This document shows positions 44,838-53,202 of a stretch of DNA of 64,000 nucleotides, in pieces (positions within the stretch are counted from its first letter, which is position 1; each line of letters starts with the position of its first letter). The position numbers were made by a program, and so were the translations under genes. This stretch comes from Bacillus sp. FJAT-49736 (GTDB lineage Bacteria > Bacillota > Bacilli > Bacillales > Bacillaceae_C): contig NZ_JAGYPI010000002.1 in NCBI RefSeq assembly GCF_018343615.1, forward strand, positions 701,562 to 765,561, written 5' to 3'. A model generated the notes under the pieces. It made no database searches. It worked only from the letters and a program-made list of their open reading frames with translations, and was not told the origin of the DNA.

Positions 44838-45938
44838 TTAAATTTCTTGGAATTCAGGAAGCTTTCCAATGTATTGTGATTCCGGCCTAAACAACACATT
44901 ATGCTCTGCCTGCTCCATAACATGGGCAGTCCATCCTACAACCCTACTAGCCGTAAAGGTTGGTGTAAAAAGTTCATCATCCATGTCGATGGATCTCATT
45001 ACAGCAGCAGCGAAAAATTCTACATTTGTATATAATCTTCGCCCAGGTTTATATTCCTCCAACAAGCGTATTGCCGTTTCCTCCACATGTAAAGCGAGAG
45101 CAAGCCATGGGTCATTCTTTCCAACCTCCAATGCTTTTTCTCTTAAAGCAAGTGCTCTAGGGTCCTTTGTTTTATATACACGGTGACCAAATCCCATTAG
45201 TCGTTCGCCTCTATCTAATTTACCTCGCAACCAATTTTCGGCATTTCCCTTACTTCCGATATCATTTAACATTTTAGTAACATCGGAAGGCGCACCGCCA
45301 TGCAACGGTCCTTTCATTGTACCAATAGCTGAGGTGATCGCGGATACCATATCGGATTCGGTAGAAGCTGTAACTCTTGCCGAAAACGTCGATGCATTCA
45401 TACCATGCTCCAATGTTAATACCATATATGTTTCAAGAGCCTTTACATGGACAGTGGACGGCTTTTCTCCTGTAAGCATATACAAATAATTTTCAACATG
45501 ACCGTATGCCATGTTCGGTTTAATTGGTTCCAAACCATTCTTTTTCCGATTCCAATAAGAAATAACGGTAGGCATGATAGCAGTCAGCTTTATTGCCTGA
45601 TCAATGGTCGGCTTCCAACCATAGCTTTCATCTCCCATTGCTGATACTACTGTCCGTAGAACACCCATTAATTCCATATTGGCAGGCAATTGGTGAAGAA
45701 TTGCCTCTATATATGGCGGTAGCTCCCTATATTTTTTTAGCTGTTGAGCTAATTGTTCTGCCTCTTCTGGTGAAGGCAACTTCCCATTCCATAGAAGATA
45801 GGCAGCTTCCTCAAAAGAGTAGTTGATGGCAATCTCCTTTGCCTCATAGCCTCTATATACTAGATGTCCCTTTTCTCCATTGATATAACTAATTGCTGTC
45901 TCAGCAGCAATAACCCCTTTTAAACCGTGTTGAATCAT
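44838..45938 (-). CDS. citA: Citrate synthase, CitA type
   Basis: 366 residues with AGGAGG before the ATG. Citrate synthase motifs: [41 protein letters not shown] (catalytic His and CoA site) and the Asp/Arg end [23 protein letters not shown]. It condenses oxaloacetate and acetyl-CoA. The close resemblance to the minor B. subtilis synthase CitA and the divergent LysR gene with a CitR-like sequence fix the identity better than the fold alone. Methylcitrate synthase is the alternative. Confidence 0.9.
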   Translation of the reverse strand: MIQHGLKGVIAAETAISYINGEKGHLVYRGYEAKEIAINYSFEEAAYLLWNGKLPSPEEAEQLAQQLKKYRELPPYIEAILHQLPANMELMGVLRTVVSAMGDESYGWKPTIDQAIKLTAIMPTVISYWNRKKNGLEPIKPNMAYGHVENYLYMLTGEKPSTVHVKALETYMVLTLEHGMNASTFSARVTASTESDMVSAITSAIGTMKGPLHGGAPSDVTKMLNDIGSKGNAENWLRGKLDRGERLMGFGHRVYKTKDPRALALREKALEVGKNDPWLALALHVEETAIRLLEEYKPGRRLYTNVEFFAAAVMRSIDMDDELFTPTFTASRVVGWTAHVMEQAEHNVLFRPESQYIGKLPEFQEI

Positions 45939-45979
45939 ATTTCATTCCTCCTCCTTTTGTATTCAGTATACGTGTTATA

Positions 45980-46012
45980 ATTGATAAAAAAAATTAAATA
46001 ATTTATATCAAT
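45980..46012. promoter_or_regulatory. Candidate LysR binding site between citA and citR
   Basis: ATTGATA (45980-45986) and TATCAAT (46006-46012) form a dyad across an A/T-rich 19-bp spacer in the 110-bp divergent gap. The T-rich palindromic arrangement and position fit CitR control of citA and of itself. Confidence 0.5.
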
Positions 46013-46048
46013 CTAATTAAATATAGTAATCAGGAAAGGGTGGCTAAC

Positions 46049-46927
46049 ATGGATTTAAAATGGATACGAACATTCGTTATTGCAGCAAAGCATGAGAATT
46101 TCCGAAAAACAGCCGACGAGCTTTTTATTTCACAGCCAACTGTCACCGTTCAAATGAAGCTTTTAGAAGAAGAGATTGGGAGCATATTGTTTCAACGTAA
46201 TGGCAGAAAGGTGTCGTTAACCGAGGATGGAAGGAGATTTTTGCCGCACGCCCAACAACTGTTAACCATATATGAATCAAGTATGTCCGACTTAAATCGT
46301 TTTCGCCAAGGCTATAGTCAAAAGTTAACACTTGCCATTTCTCCGCTCTTTGCAGAATCGATTATGCCATATGTTTTAAAGCGCTATATGACACTCCATC
46401 CAGAAATCGAAATTAATGTTCAGGTAGTAGATTCCGAATTTATAGCGGATACTGTTATAAATGGAGAGGTTGATTTAGGACTTTCCAATCAGCATACAAA
46501 AAATTCCGATTTGATTTGCCGCCCATTATTAGATGATCCTGTCGTGTTAATTGTCCCACATGATGGGAAGGACAGTGAGTCCGCCCCACCACTAGATGCG
46601 GAAGAGCTGCTGCAAAAAAATTATTTAATCACTCATAACCACCCGGAATATTGGGACCAATTGCTACGTTCCGTTCGTGCCGCAGTGCCGTCTGTGCGTA
46701 CCATGTCCGTTTCGCAGGTAAACGTTACAAAGCGCTTTATTATTGAAGGATTGGGGATTTCCTTTTTGCCGTCCTCCACTGTACGCCGAGAGCTTTTAGA
46801 AGGTAGATTACTAGAGGCACCATGCGCATTTATCAATCTTCCTATTTCCAAAACTTATGCAATTTTGAAATATGAGCATCCTAAAGAAACGCAATTCCTC
46901 GAATTCTTGAGCCAATTTCGTTTCTAA
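46049..46927 (+). CDS. citR: LysR family regulator CitR
   Basis: 292 residues from ATG 46049 (MDLKWIRTFVIAAKHENFRKTAD), matching the CitR start. The GTG at 46040 lies closer to the AGGAAAGGG site. The HTH is in residues ~3-60 (FRKTADELFISQPTVTVQMKLLEEEIGSILF). The substrate domain follows (LTLAISPLFAESIMPYVLKRY, then THNHPEYWDQLLRSVRA, IIEGLGISFLPSSTVRREL). In B. subtilis CitR represses the divergent citA. The same gene pair and orientation occur here. Confidence 0.9.
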   Translation: MDLKWIRTFVIAAKHENFRKTADELFISQPTVTVQMKLLEEEIGSILFQRNGRKVSLTEDGRRFLPHAQQLLTIYESSMSDLNRFRQGYSQKLTLAISPLFAESIMPYVLKRYMTLHPEIEINVQVVDSEFIADTVINGEVDLGLSNQHTKNSDLICRPLLDDPVVLIVPHDGKDSESAPPLDAEELLQKNYLITHNHPEYWDQLLRSVRAAVPSVRTMSVSQVNVTKRFIIEGLGISFLPSSTVRRELLEGRLLEAPCAFINLPISKTYAILKYEHPKETQFLEFLSQFRF

Positions 46928-47016
46928 TATCTTAAATTTCGGAACTAATGTTCAAAAAATGCATTTTAAAGTATAATGTATATTAATTAACTCGGGATTA
47001 AAAAAGGAAGATATAC

Positions 47017-47658
47017 ATGATCAAGGATATCATTGAATTTAAAAGACAGCAGCTGTATGAAACCATTGGAATTGTTGGTCTATCTGCGGAGGAAACTATT
47101 TCAGTCAGCCGAGAATTAGAGAGGTTTATGAACTATCATGCTAAAATTAGCGGAAAGTATTCCCGCACGAAAACAAATCAAGCAAAAATTCATGTTAGTG
47201 TCCTGCAAAATATCTTAGACGTTATTTCTAAAGAAAAGCTTCATTTGCCTTTTGAAATGGACCACCAATTGTTAGAAAGAACAAAGTGGATGCCATTTGA
47301 TTTTGCTCATACATTATTACATGCAATGATAGAACAATATGGATCAGAAATAGAAGAATACATTGGGGAATGCGTGCCCATACATGGTGTTTTTCCTAAA
47401 GAAATTCAAAGCTTCCATGAATCCCTAAAAGTTTTAGATTATATTTTTCACTTAAATCATAGGAGTCCTGACTATATTGGCGAATATTTGCCTTTTATGG
47501 ACATAAAGGACGAGACAGTACTATTTTGCTATACACCACATTATTCTTCCACCTTTAACCTAGGCATTATTAAGGGATTATCCAAAAAGTTCAATCACTC
47601 CTTAAAAGTAAAAGTGCTTGACCACAGTAATGGTGGACATTTTAAAATTGTAGGTTAA
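47017..47658 (+). CDS. Spo0E-like domain fused to an uncharacterised C-terminal domain
   Basis: 213 residues with AAAAAGGAAG before ATG and a TATAAT box ~40 bp upstream. Residues ~1-45 (IIEFKRQQLYETIGIVGLSAEETISVSRELERFMNYH) fit the two-helix Spo0E phosphatase pattern, where SRELE takes the place of the usual SQELD. Spo0E proteins dephosphorylate Spo0A and are normally 50-90 aa alone. Here ~165 residues follow, ending ETVLFCYTPHYSSTFNLGIIKGL and VKVLDHSNGGHFKIV, a pattern that recalls V4R/heme-NO-binding-type ligand domains. The fusion suggests a signal-gated phosphatase; this is inference from pattern. Confidence 0.6.
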   Translation: MIKDIIEFKRQQLYETIGIVGLSAEETISVSRELERFMNYHAKISGKYSRTKTNQAKIHVSVLQNILDVISKEKLHLPFEMDHQLLERTKWMPFDFAHTLLHAMIEQYGSEIEEYIGECVPIHGVFPKEIQSFHESLKVLDYIFHLNHRSPDYIGEYLPFMDIKDETVLFCYTPHYSSTFNLGIIKGLSKKFNHSLKVKVLDHSNGGHFKIVG

Positions 47659-47690
47659 AGCTCAGGTTTTTCTAAGACCTGAGCTTTTAT
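47658..47690. terminator. Terminator between the Spo0E-like fusion and the convergent GNAT gene
   Basis: AGCTCAGGT and ACCTGAGCT arms around a 9-base loop, followed by TTTATATTT on the plus strand; its right side overlaps the GNAT stop. Confidence 0.8.
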
Positions 47691-48211
47691 ATTTCAACCC
47701 AAAAACGTCTAACGATATTCCCGTCCTCTTCTTCAAAACTAGAATCTTCTATCCCGCCGTTGTTTAGAATCGTCTTTGCTGAACCAATATTATTTTCATC
47801 ACAGGTTATAAGTACTTTTGTTATGCTCAATTCTTTTACTTTTTCCAAGGATAGAGCGAGCAGCTTTGTTGCATATCCTTTTCTTCTTTCGGTAGGACGA
47901 ATACCGTAGCCGATATGACCACCTATTCGAAACAGCTTTTCCGTTAAGTCATGACGAATATTGACTACACCAATAACTCGATTATTTTTATCCACCAACC
48001 AATAAGTTGAATCGGGAACCCAATTAGCCGGAAGATTTTCACCTTTTTCGGCGTCTATTAATGACTGGACCATTGCATTAAAATCACTCGGGTCTTTACT
48101 TATCACCCAAGGCACCATATTCTCCCCGCTATCCTTCCATTCTTGGTAGAATGATAGGTACTCGTTCTTTATCTCCGAAGTTGGCTTTATTAGGGTCACT
48201 TCATTACTCAC
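47687..48211 (-). CDS. GNAT family N-acetyltransferase
   Basis: 174 residues. The likely start is GTG 48211 with GAGGTG six bases upstream; the frame opens slightly further 5'. The acetyl-CoA site is HIGYGIRPTERRKGYATKLLALSL (Q/RxxGxG/A type motif), with a β4 strand STYWLVDKNNRVIGVVNIRHDL before it and the late ILNNGGIEDSSF. Closest to the YoaA/ribosomal-protein-acetylase-like group; the acceptor is unknown. Single gene. Confidence 0.85.
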   Translation of the reverse strand: MSNEVTLIKPTSEIKNEYLSFYQEWKDSGENMVPWVISKDPSDFNAMVQSLIDAEKGENLPANWVPDSTYWLVDKNNRVIGVVNIRHDLTEKLFRIGGHIGYGIRPTERRKGYATKLLALSLEKVKELSITKVLITCDENNIGSAKTILNNGGIEDSSFEEEDGNIVRRFWVEI

Positions 48212-48279
48212 TCGGCACACCTCATTTGGGTAAATTTTAACTAGTTTACCATATCGAGATATAAAAGAGTATTAGATTG

Positions 48280-49287
48280 TTATTTGTTATAAAGAATGTT
48301 TCCCCTAATATTATCAGCTAAAAAAAGTGTACCATTTAGCCACTCTTTAAATGAGAATGTAAACAGTTCTCTACCACTTCCGATTCCAATCATGACGCTA
48401 AGATCGTGGGGGGAATATAAAACAGTGTGCAGGGTGCCAAAGTATTCTTTGTAGTTATGAAAAAATAAAGGTGAGTCTGGATTATGAAAATGATCAAAAG
48501 CCTCTTCCGGTGTCAACTCTTCCTTCATTAAAGTTTGAAGGTAGTTCCTGCGTATTAATGATCCTTGGATGTATTCTTTATTTTTGGTTTGTAGGTTCTC
48601 AGATTCAAAATGATTGGTGCATGCAAGAGGGTGAGTTTGAATTATTTCTTGATATTGCGGTGATGCCTCGACAATAACGCTATCTCCATTCTTGTCCATT
48701 ATCGAATAATTATAGCAATATCCATGAGGGATTTTTTGGATGAGACGGACTGCTTCGGCAGTGGTTGCACATTGGTCTAAAATCATTCTAACAATAGTAG
48801 TTGCAAGGAAGCCCTTACTTCGATACTGCTGATTTACAAAATGCAATCCAATCACTAGCCCCTTTTCATTCATCCCATCCAGTCGACCAATAATTTGCTG
48901 GCTAAAGCCGACACTGGCAAATCCCTTATTAGGCTGAAAAAACACAAGCCTTGCATCATATAAATCCGGGCTAAAGTCATAGTTGCGCACATAATAGGAA
49001 TCCTTCACTAAAGCAGAACATCCCATTTCGGGAAAAGGTATGTCGTAACCTCCATAACTCTCTAGTACCGCAGCAAGCGGTAAAACAGCTCCTTCTGCAA
49101 TGCCTTTAAGCTCCTCCAGCAAGCGAGGTGCAATTTCCGCTAATAGTTTTATGGCATCTTTAGAGGTATCCTTATTTTGTATAATAGGAGATATCGGCTG
49201 TTTTAACTGCTTTCCTTGTTCAACCCCAAAATGATAAGGATCTCCTTTATAGTCCAATACCCTAATAATCAATTCCTGTTCATTCAT
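48280..49287 (-). CDS. C45 family peptidase / acyltransferase-like Ntn hydrolase
   Basis: 335 residues with AGGGGGAG before ATG. The fold is that of acyl-CoA:6-aminopenicillanate acyltransferase-like Ntn hydrolases: a helical N-part, then the catalytic Cys in EMGCSALV followed by DSYYVRNYDFSPDL, and the LDGMNEKGLVIGLHFVN core. Many Bacillus relatives lack evidence for self-cleavage; here no typical processing context can be judged. The substrate is unknown. A decayed MerR gene lies directly upstream. Confidence 0.8.
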   Translation of the reverse strand: MNEQELIIRVLDYKGDPYHFGVEQGKQLKQPISPIIQNKDTSKDAIKLLAEIAPRLLEELKGIAEGAVLPLAAVLESYGGYDIPFPEMGCSALVKDSYYVRNYDFSPDLYDARLVFFQPNKGFASVGFSQQIIGRLDGMNEKGLVIGLHFVNQQYRSKGFLATTIVRMILDQCATTAEAVRLIQKIPHGYCYNYSIMDKNGDSVIVEASPQYQEIIQTHPLACTNHFESENLQTKNKEYIQGSLIRRNYLQTLMKEELTPEEAFDHFHNPDSPLFFHNYKEYFGTLHTVLYSPHDLSVMIGIGSGRELFTFSFKEWLNGTLFLADNIRGNILYNK

Positions 49288-49324
49288 TTTACTCCCCCTA
49301 TCACATCTGAATAACTGGCATAAT

Positions 49325-49595
49325 TTAATCTAGAAGCGGATGCTTTTGTCGTAACCCTTCCATCCATATTCCCATCATCCGCGTTCAATTTGGTTCTGTT
49401 TCCGTTAAATATTGTTGAATCTCCTTGATTTGTATGCTTGATAGTCTTAAGCTGAAAATCCATTTTACCGTTGAATATCGTGCTGGGAATACTATCGATA
49501 TCTATTTAAGTTGTCTCTTTTTTGTTGAGCAGATTTTTATCTTCATAGTATCTAAGTACACTTTTAGCAATTCCTGTCCTTTTAGTGAAAACCAT
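49325..49595 (-). pseudogene. Degenerate MerR family regulator
   Basis: Starting at ATG 49595 (minus strand) the frame gives TKRTGIAKSVLRYYEDKNLL, a MerR HTH, then a stop after 29 codons. In a second frame RYSTVKWIFSLRLSSIQIKE then EIQQYLTETEPN continues the MerR wing and helix, and the third frame carries MMGIWMEGLRQKHPLLD before a stop at 49325. Two or more frameshifts and a stop make it non-functional. It lies immediately upstream of the C45 gene, which it may once have controlled. Confidence 0.6.
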
Positions 49596-49690
49596 CTATT
49601 GTCATCCTCTTCTCTATCCATCACACCCCTTTTACAATGCCTTACACCTTCCAGTTACCTGAAGATCAAGAGGATATTTTTCATTTAGAA

Positions 49691-50665
49691 CTAATCCCAA
49701 TCATTAAACGGGAGCTGATACACTCTGCCTTTTGTTGTGCCTGAATGTGGGAGGTTCATTTCCTTTAGCAATTTCTGAACGATGGAATCGGAATCAATTT
49801 TCAAAAATCCCCGTGCTTCCTTATTTGTAATTACAGATTTGAACAAAAGACTGTAATCTTCTAAAGTATCCTTTTGTGCATTTTTATTGGAGAAATTACA
49901 TTTTGAACATATCCACTTCCCCTTAATTCTATGCATTGGTAAGTAGAAGCATTCAGGACAGTGGACTCCTGATAATACTTCTGACTGTGTAATATTATAT
50001 TTTTGAAGAACTTCGGGATGTTTAGGGATATGATTTCTTAATAACAGTTTGGATAGTTTACGGATTTCTCTTTTCGTTAATTTTTCTTCTTTATACTTTT
50101 GACTTAGAATATTCATTTTGGATATGAAATTAGTACTGCGTAGAACTGTTTGTTTGTAGGATGAACTATTGGGTGTGAATTGAATAAGAGAGGAAGGGTT
50201 TGTCATAACAACTAACGTTTCGATAGGAAAGGGTGGAAACCTTTTATCTTTAAGCCACATTATTAATTGAAGCTTTTGATGATTTGCCTGTAATACTGGA
50301 TCCGGGAATACTTCAACATCATTGTTGTACTCTCTAATAAGCTGATTTGCGTCTCTATCAAAAGTGACTTTTCCGGAAATATGCTTTACTTCAAGTATGA
50401 GAGAAAATGTTGGGGATAGAATGAAAATGTCCATTTGAAAATGATGTAGATTACCTTGTAGCCTAATATGATGAAAAATGAGGTAAATATCTTCAGGAAG
50501 AAATGATACATAATACTCCATCGACTGTTCGCCTTTAAATCCTGCCAGTTTTTTTGCCAAATCCTTCTCAATTTGTAGTCGTTTTGACTGTTTTTCCGGC
50601 AATCTTCTTAGCAATGCCTGCAAAGCTAGTATTTCCGCTTCTACTTTTTTCGCTTTTACAATCAA
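49691..50665 (-). CDS. NERD domain nuclease-related protein with zinc ribbon
   Basis: 324 residues from TTG 50665 with GGGAGTG upstream. The NERD domain (~40-170) has GFKGEQSMEYYVSF, the nuclease-like QMDIFILSPTFSLILEVKHISGKV with Asp and Glu-x-Lys, and a later LVVMTNPSS. A zinc ribbon follows near 240-265 (CPECFYLP ... WICSKCNFS). Stand-alone NERD proteins in Bacilli have no assigned role; a DNA-processing function is suggested by the PD-(D/E)XK-like residues. Confidence 0.88.
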   Translation of the reverse strand: MIVKAKKVEAEILALQALLRRLPEKQSKRLQIEKDLAKKLAGFKGEQSMEYYVSFLPEDIYLIFHHIRLQGNLHHFQMDIFILSPTFSLILEVKHISGKVTFDRDANQLIREYNNDVEVFPDPVLQANHQKLQLIMWLKDKRFPPFPIETLVVMTNPSSLIQFTPNSSSYKQTVLRSTNFISKMNILSQKYKEEKLTKREIRKLSKLLLRNHIPKHPEVLQKYNITQSEVLSGVHCPECFYLPMHRIKGKWICSKCNFSNKNAQKDTLEDYSLLFKSVITNKEARGFLKIDSDSIVQKLLKEMNLPHSGTTKGRVYQLPFNDWD

Positions 50666-50739
50666 AATATCACTCCCTTAGAACTTTGAATGTAATTTTC
50701 TATATGAATGCGGGAAATTCCTCCTACAGAATAAATAAT

Positions 50740-50829
50740 TCCGCCAAACTTTGACATAATCCCGCGGGTTTAGACGATAATCCCGCCAAAATGTGGCTAA
50801 ATCCCGCCAATATCAGATATAATTCCGCG
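50740..50829. repeat. Five-unit array with exact 21-bp period
   Basis: TCCGCC, CCCGCG, CCCGCC, CCCGCC and TCCGCG start at 50740, 50761, 50782, 50803 and 50824, each preceded by AAT or AAA-type A/T stretches. The period is exactly 21 bp, two helical turns, while the rest of each unit diverges. A reverse-oriented GCGGGAAATTCC lies just upstream at 50709. It sits in the divergent gap between the NERD and LysE genes. Confidence 0.65.
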
Positions 50830-50951
50830 AAACAAACATTTCACTTCATATTTATTTCAAATAGTCTGAGTTCATATATATTATCCTTTTTACAAGGAAA
50901 ATAAGACCTTACCATCGAATACAACTAGTACGAAAACTGGAGGAACAGAAA

Positions 50952-51572
50952 ATGATTGAAGCAATTATTCATGGAATTCTCTTGGCATTTGGACTCATAT
51001 TGCCTTTAGGGGTACAAAATGTGTTTGTTTTTAATCAAGGAGCTAGTCAGCCAACACTTTTAAGAGCAGTACCGGTTATTGTTACTGCAGCTATTTGTGA
51101 TACGCTTTTAATTAGTGCAGCAGTACTTGGTATTTCCGTAATCGTACTAACCTTTGGATGGCTAAAACTATTTATCTTTGGCATTGGATTTTTATTTCTT
51201 TTGTATATGGGTTGGGTAATCTGGAAAAGTGAAGTTACCTCCGGTCAAAATAAAATAGAACGTTTTTCAGCAAAAAGGCAAATAGCATACGCTGCTTCCG
51301 TTTCGTTGCTGAACCCCCATGCAATACTCGATACCATAGGTGTAATCGGGACAAATTCCCTGAACTATCACGGCCTGGATAAATGGGCATTTTCAGTGGC
51401 AACCATCTTTGTCTCTTGGATTTGGTTTACCGGTCTTGCAATTGCCGGCAGGCTTTTGCGAAAAATGGATGAAACAGGAAAAACACTTACCATCTTAAAT
51501 AGAATATCCGCTCTCATTATTTGGGGTGTTGCTATTTATATGGGGATCCAGTTAATAAAGGATGTGGGTTAA
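50952..51572 (+). CDS. LysE/ArgO family amino-acid exporter
   Basis: 206 residues, TGGAGG before ATG. Six hydrophobic segments in LysE arrangement. The family motif GLILPLGVQNVFVFNQGA is near the N-terminus and SLLNPHAILDTIGVIG in the middle. It exports basic amino acids or related compounds by family knowledge. It is directly followed by a GNAT gene with no gap, so the two are translated together. Confidence 0.9.
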   Translation: MIEAIIHGILLAFGLILPLGVQNVFVFNQGASQPTLLRAVPVIVTAAICDTLLISAAVLGISVIVLTFGWLKLFIFGIGFLFLLYMGWVIWKSEVTSGQNKIERFSAKRQIAYAASVSLLNPHAILDTIGVIGTNSLNYHGLDKWAFSVATIFVSWIWFTGLAIAGRLLRKMDETGKTLTILNRISALIIWGVAIYMGIQLIKDVG

Positions 51573-52043
51573 TTGATTCAATTATTAAATATTACGGATA
51601 GGGAAATTGCAGAACAAGTTCTGCGGATACAGCTTCCTGCTTATGAAGTAGAAGCAAAACTGATGAATTTTTACGATATTCCTCCCCTGCATGATACAGT
51701 GGACTCCATAATGGAAAGCCAGGAAGTTTTCTACGGTGCCTTTCTAGATGGAAAGCTTGCGGGAGCTACTTCTGTGGAAAAAGAGAATCAAAGTCTGCAG
51801 ATTTGTAGACTTGTGGTTCACCCAGACTTTTTCAGAAAAGGGATTGGCAAACAGCTGGTACAGCATATTTTTGAGGTATATCATTTTGTAGAAAAATTCG
51901 AGGTTTCGACGGGGGAAAATAATTCTCCTGCCAAAAATCTTTATAAAAAATTGGGATTCGAAGAAATAAATAGGATTGAGATTGCACCAAATATTTATAT
52001 CACTTGTTTTGAAAAAAAGAATCCTCTAAGTAGTAATAACTGA
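51573..52043 (+). CDS. GNAT family N-acetyltransferase (coupled to LysE)
   Basis: 156 residues from TTG 51573, the base directly after the LysE stop; TGTGGG lies just upstream inside the LysE end. The acetyl-CoA motif is CRLVVHPDFFRKGIGKQLVQHIF, preceded by VFYGAFLDGKLAGATSVE and followed by NSPAKNLYKKLGFEEI. The coupling to an amino-acid exporter suggests modification of a related small molecule, but the acceptor is unknown. Confidence 0.88.
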   Translation: MIQLLNITDREIAEQVLRIQLPAYEVEAKLMNFYDIPPLHDTVDSIMESQEVFYGAFLDGKLAGATSVEKENQSLQICRLVVHPDFFRKGIGKQLVQHIFEVYHFVEKFEVSTGENNSPAKNLYKKLGFEEINRIEIAPNIYITCFEKKNPLSSNN

Positions 52044-52079
52044 AAAAAGCTAGTCTTCCATCCGAAGACTAGCTTTTTT
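52043..52079. terminator. Bidirectional terminator
   Basis: Perfect stem of 16 bp (AAAAAAGCTAGTCTTC and its complement) around CATCC with T runs on both strands. It serves the GNAT gene and the convergent LCP gene. Confidence 0.92.
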
Positions 52080-52081
52080 AT

Positions 52082-53044
52082 TTACGGTGTTGTATTGTTT
52101 GCTGTATCGCTTTTTCCATTTAGGAAATCATTAATTGCCTGCTGGTTTTTCTCTTTATCAATTTGGAGAACTGCGCCATCATAGGAAATATAAGCATTTT
52201 GGTAAGCTCCTTGAACAGGTACTGTTAAGGAGTCAATATTTTTCGGACGCTTCAATAAAAATTCACTTGCTAACGCTATAGCATCACTTGTATTCATATT
52301 CGTTTGAATATATGGTTCAATCGTACCTAACAGCTTAGGTGCCTTAGCAAACCCATTTACACTGAGCACTTCGTCTTTTAGGGCTTTGATAACCTCTTGC
52401 TGACGTTCCACACGTCCAAAATCACCTTTGGCATCATGTCGGAAACGCGCATAGCCTAATAATTCCTTCCCATGCAGCTTTTGTAGACCCGGATGTAAGG
52501 TAACACCGATGTTTTTCGACATTTCTTGTTTTACATTAATCTCTACTCCATCCGGTGCCACTGTATCTACAATTTTTTCAAAGCCTTTAAAGTTAACCAT
52601 CACATAATATTGAATATCCAGATCAAAATTTTGCTTAATGGTCTTCCTCAAGAGCTCTGGCCCACCTAAAAAGTAAGCTGTATTAAGCTTGTAATTCTTA
52701 TAGCCTGGAATCTCCACAAACATATCGCGCATTAAGGAGATTAATTTAAAGGTTTTATTTTTTGGATCATATTGTGCGACCATCATGGAATCTGTACGAG
52801 ACTTTTCATTTTTGCGTTGGTCAATTCCAAGTAACAAAAAGTTTACCTTTCCATTAGCATCCTTTTTGCCATGAAATTCAATTTTCTCTTTTTTGATTCC
52901 ATCATTTTCTGCTTGTTTAACGCCTGAATAGTATTGAAGAACGGCATATGCCGCAATTGCTATAATAAAAAGAAGAACAAACAAGAAGATAATCCTTCTT
53001 CTTCTCTTCTTCCTTCTTGTCTTCTTATCAAATCTAGTAGCCAT
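52082..53044 (-). CDS. LytR-CpsA-Psr (LCP) family protein, second copy
   Basis: 320 residues from ATG 53044 (MATRFDKKTRRKK), GAGGG five bases upstream. A very basic cytoplasmic head (KKTRRKKRRRR) precedes a single membrane segment (~19-40). The LCP domain has VNFLLLGIDQRKNEKSRTDSMMV, ISLMRDMFVEIPG, KLNTAYFLGG, LLGYARFRHDAKGDFGRVERQ. The Arg and Asp residues of the lipid-pyrophosphate site are present. Attaches wall glycopolymers; paralogue of the gene at 14.8 kb but clearly diverged. Confidence 0.93.
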   Translation of the reverse strand: MATRFDKKTRRKKRRRRIIFLFVLLFIIAIAAYAVLQYYSGVKQAENDGIKKEKIEFHGKKDANGKVNFLLLGIDQRKNEKSRTDSMMVAQYDPKNKTFKLISLMRDMFVEIPGYKNYKLNTAYFLGGPELLRKTIKQNFDLDIQYYVMVNFKGFEKIVDTVAPDGVEINVKQEMSKNIGVTLHPGLQKLHGKELLGYARFRHDAKGDFGRVERQQEVIKALKDEVLSVNGFAKAPKLLGTIEPYIQTNMNTSDAIALASEFLLKRPKNIDSLTVPVQGAYQNAYISYDGAVLQIDKEKNQQAINDFLNGKSDTANNTTP

Positions 53045-53165
53045 AGTATCCCTCAACTTTATATAAAGAAATTTATCTACCCAAACAAATTTTTGTTGAC
53101 TTTAATATTATCAACGAAAAATCGAAATTTGTCACCCATCAATTTTTTGACAATTTGATTTCAAA

Positions 53166-53198
53166 AAAAAGTCAGGCGGTAAAACCACCTGACTTTTC
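53166..53198 (-). terminator. Terminator of the metNPQ operon
   Basis: On the minus strand GTCAGGTGGT pairs with ACCGCCTGAC (one mismatch) around TTTT, followed by TTTTTTTTG. It lies right after metQ. Confidence 0.9.
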
Positions 53199-53202
53199 CT
53201 TC

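Noticed and set aside
50740-50829. 21-bp periodic array considered as CRISPR
   Set aside because: Conserved cores are only ~6-9 bp and no cas genes are near.
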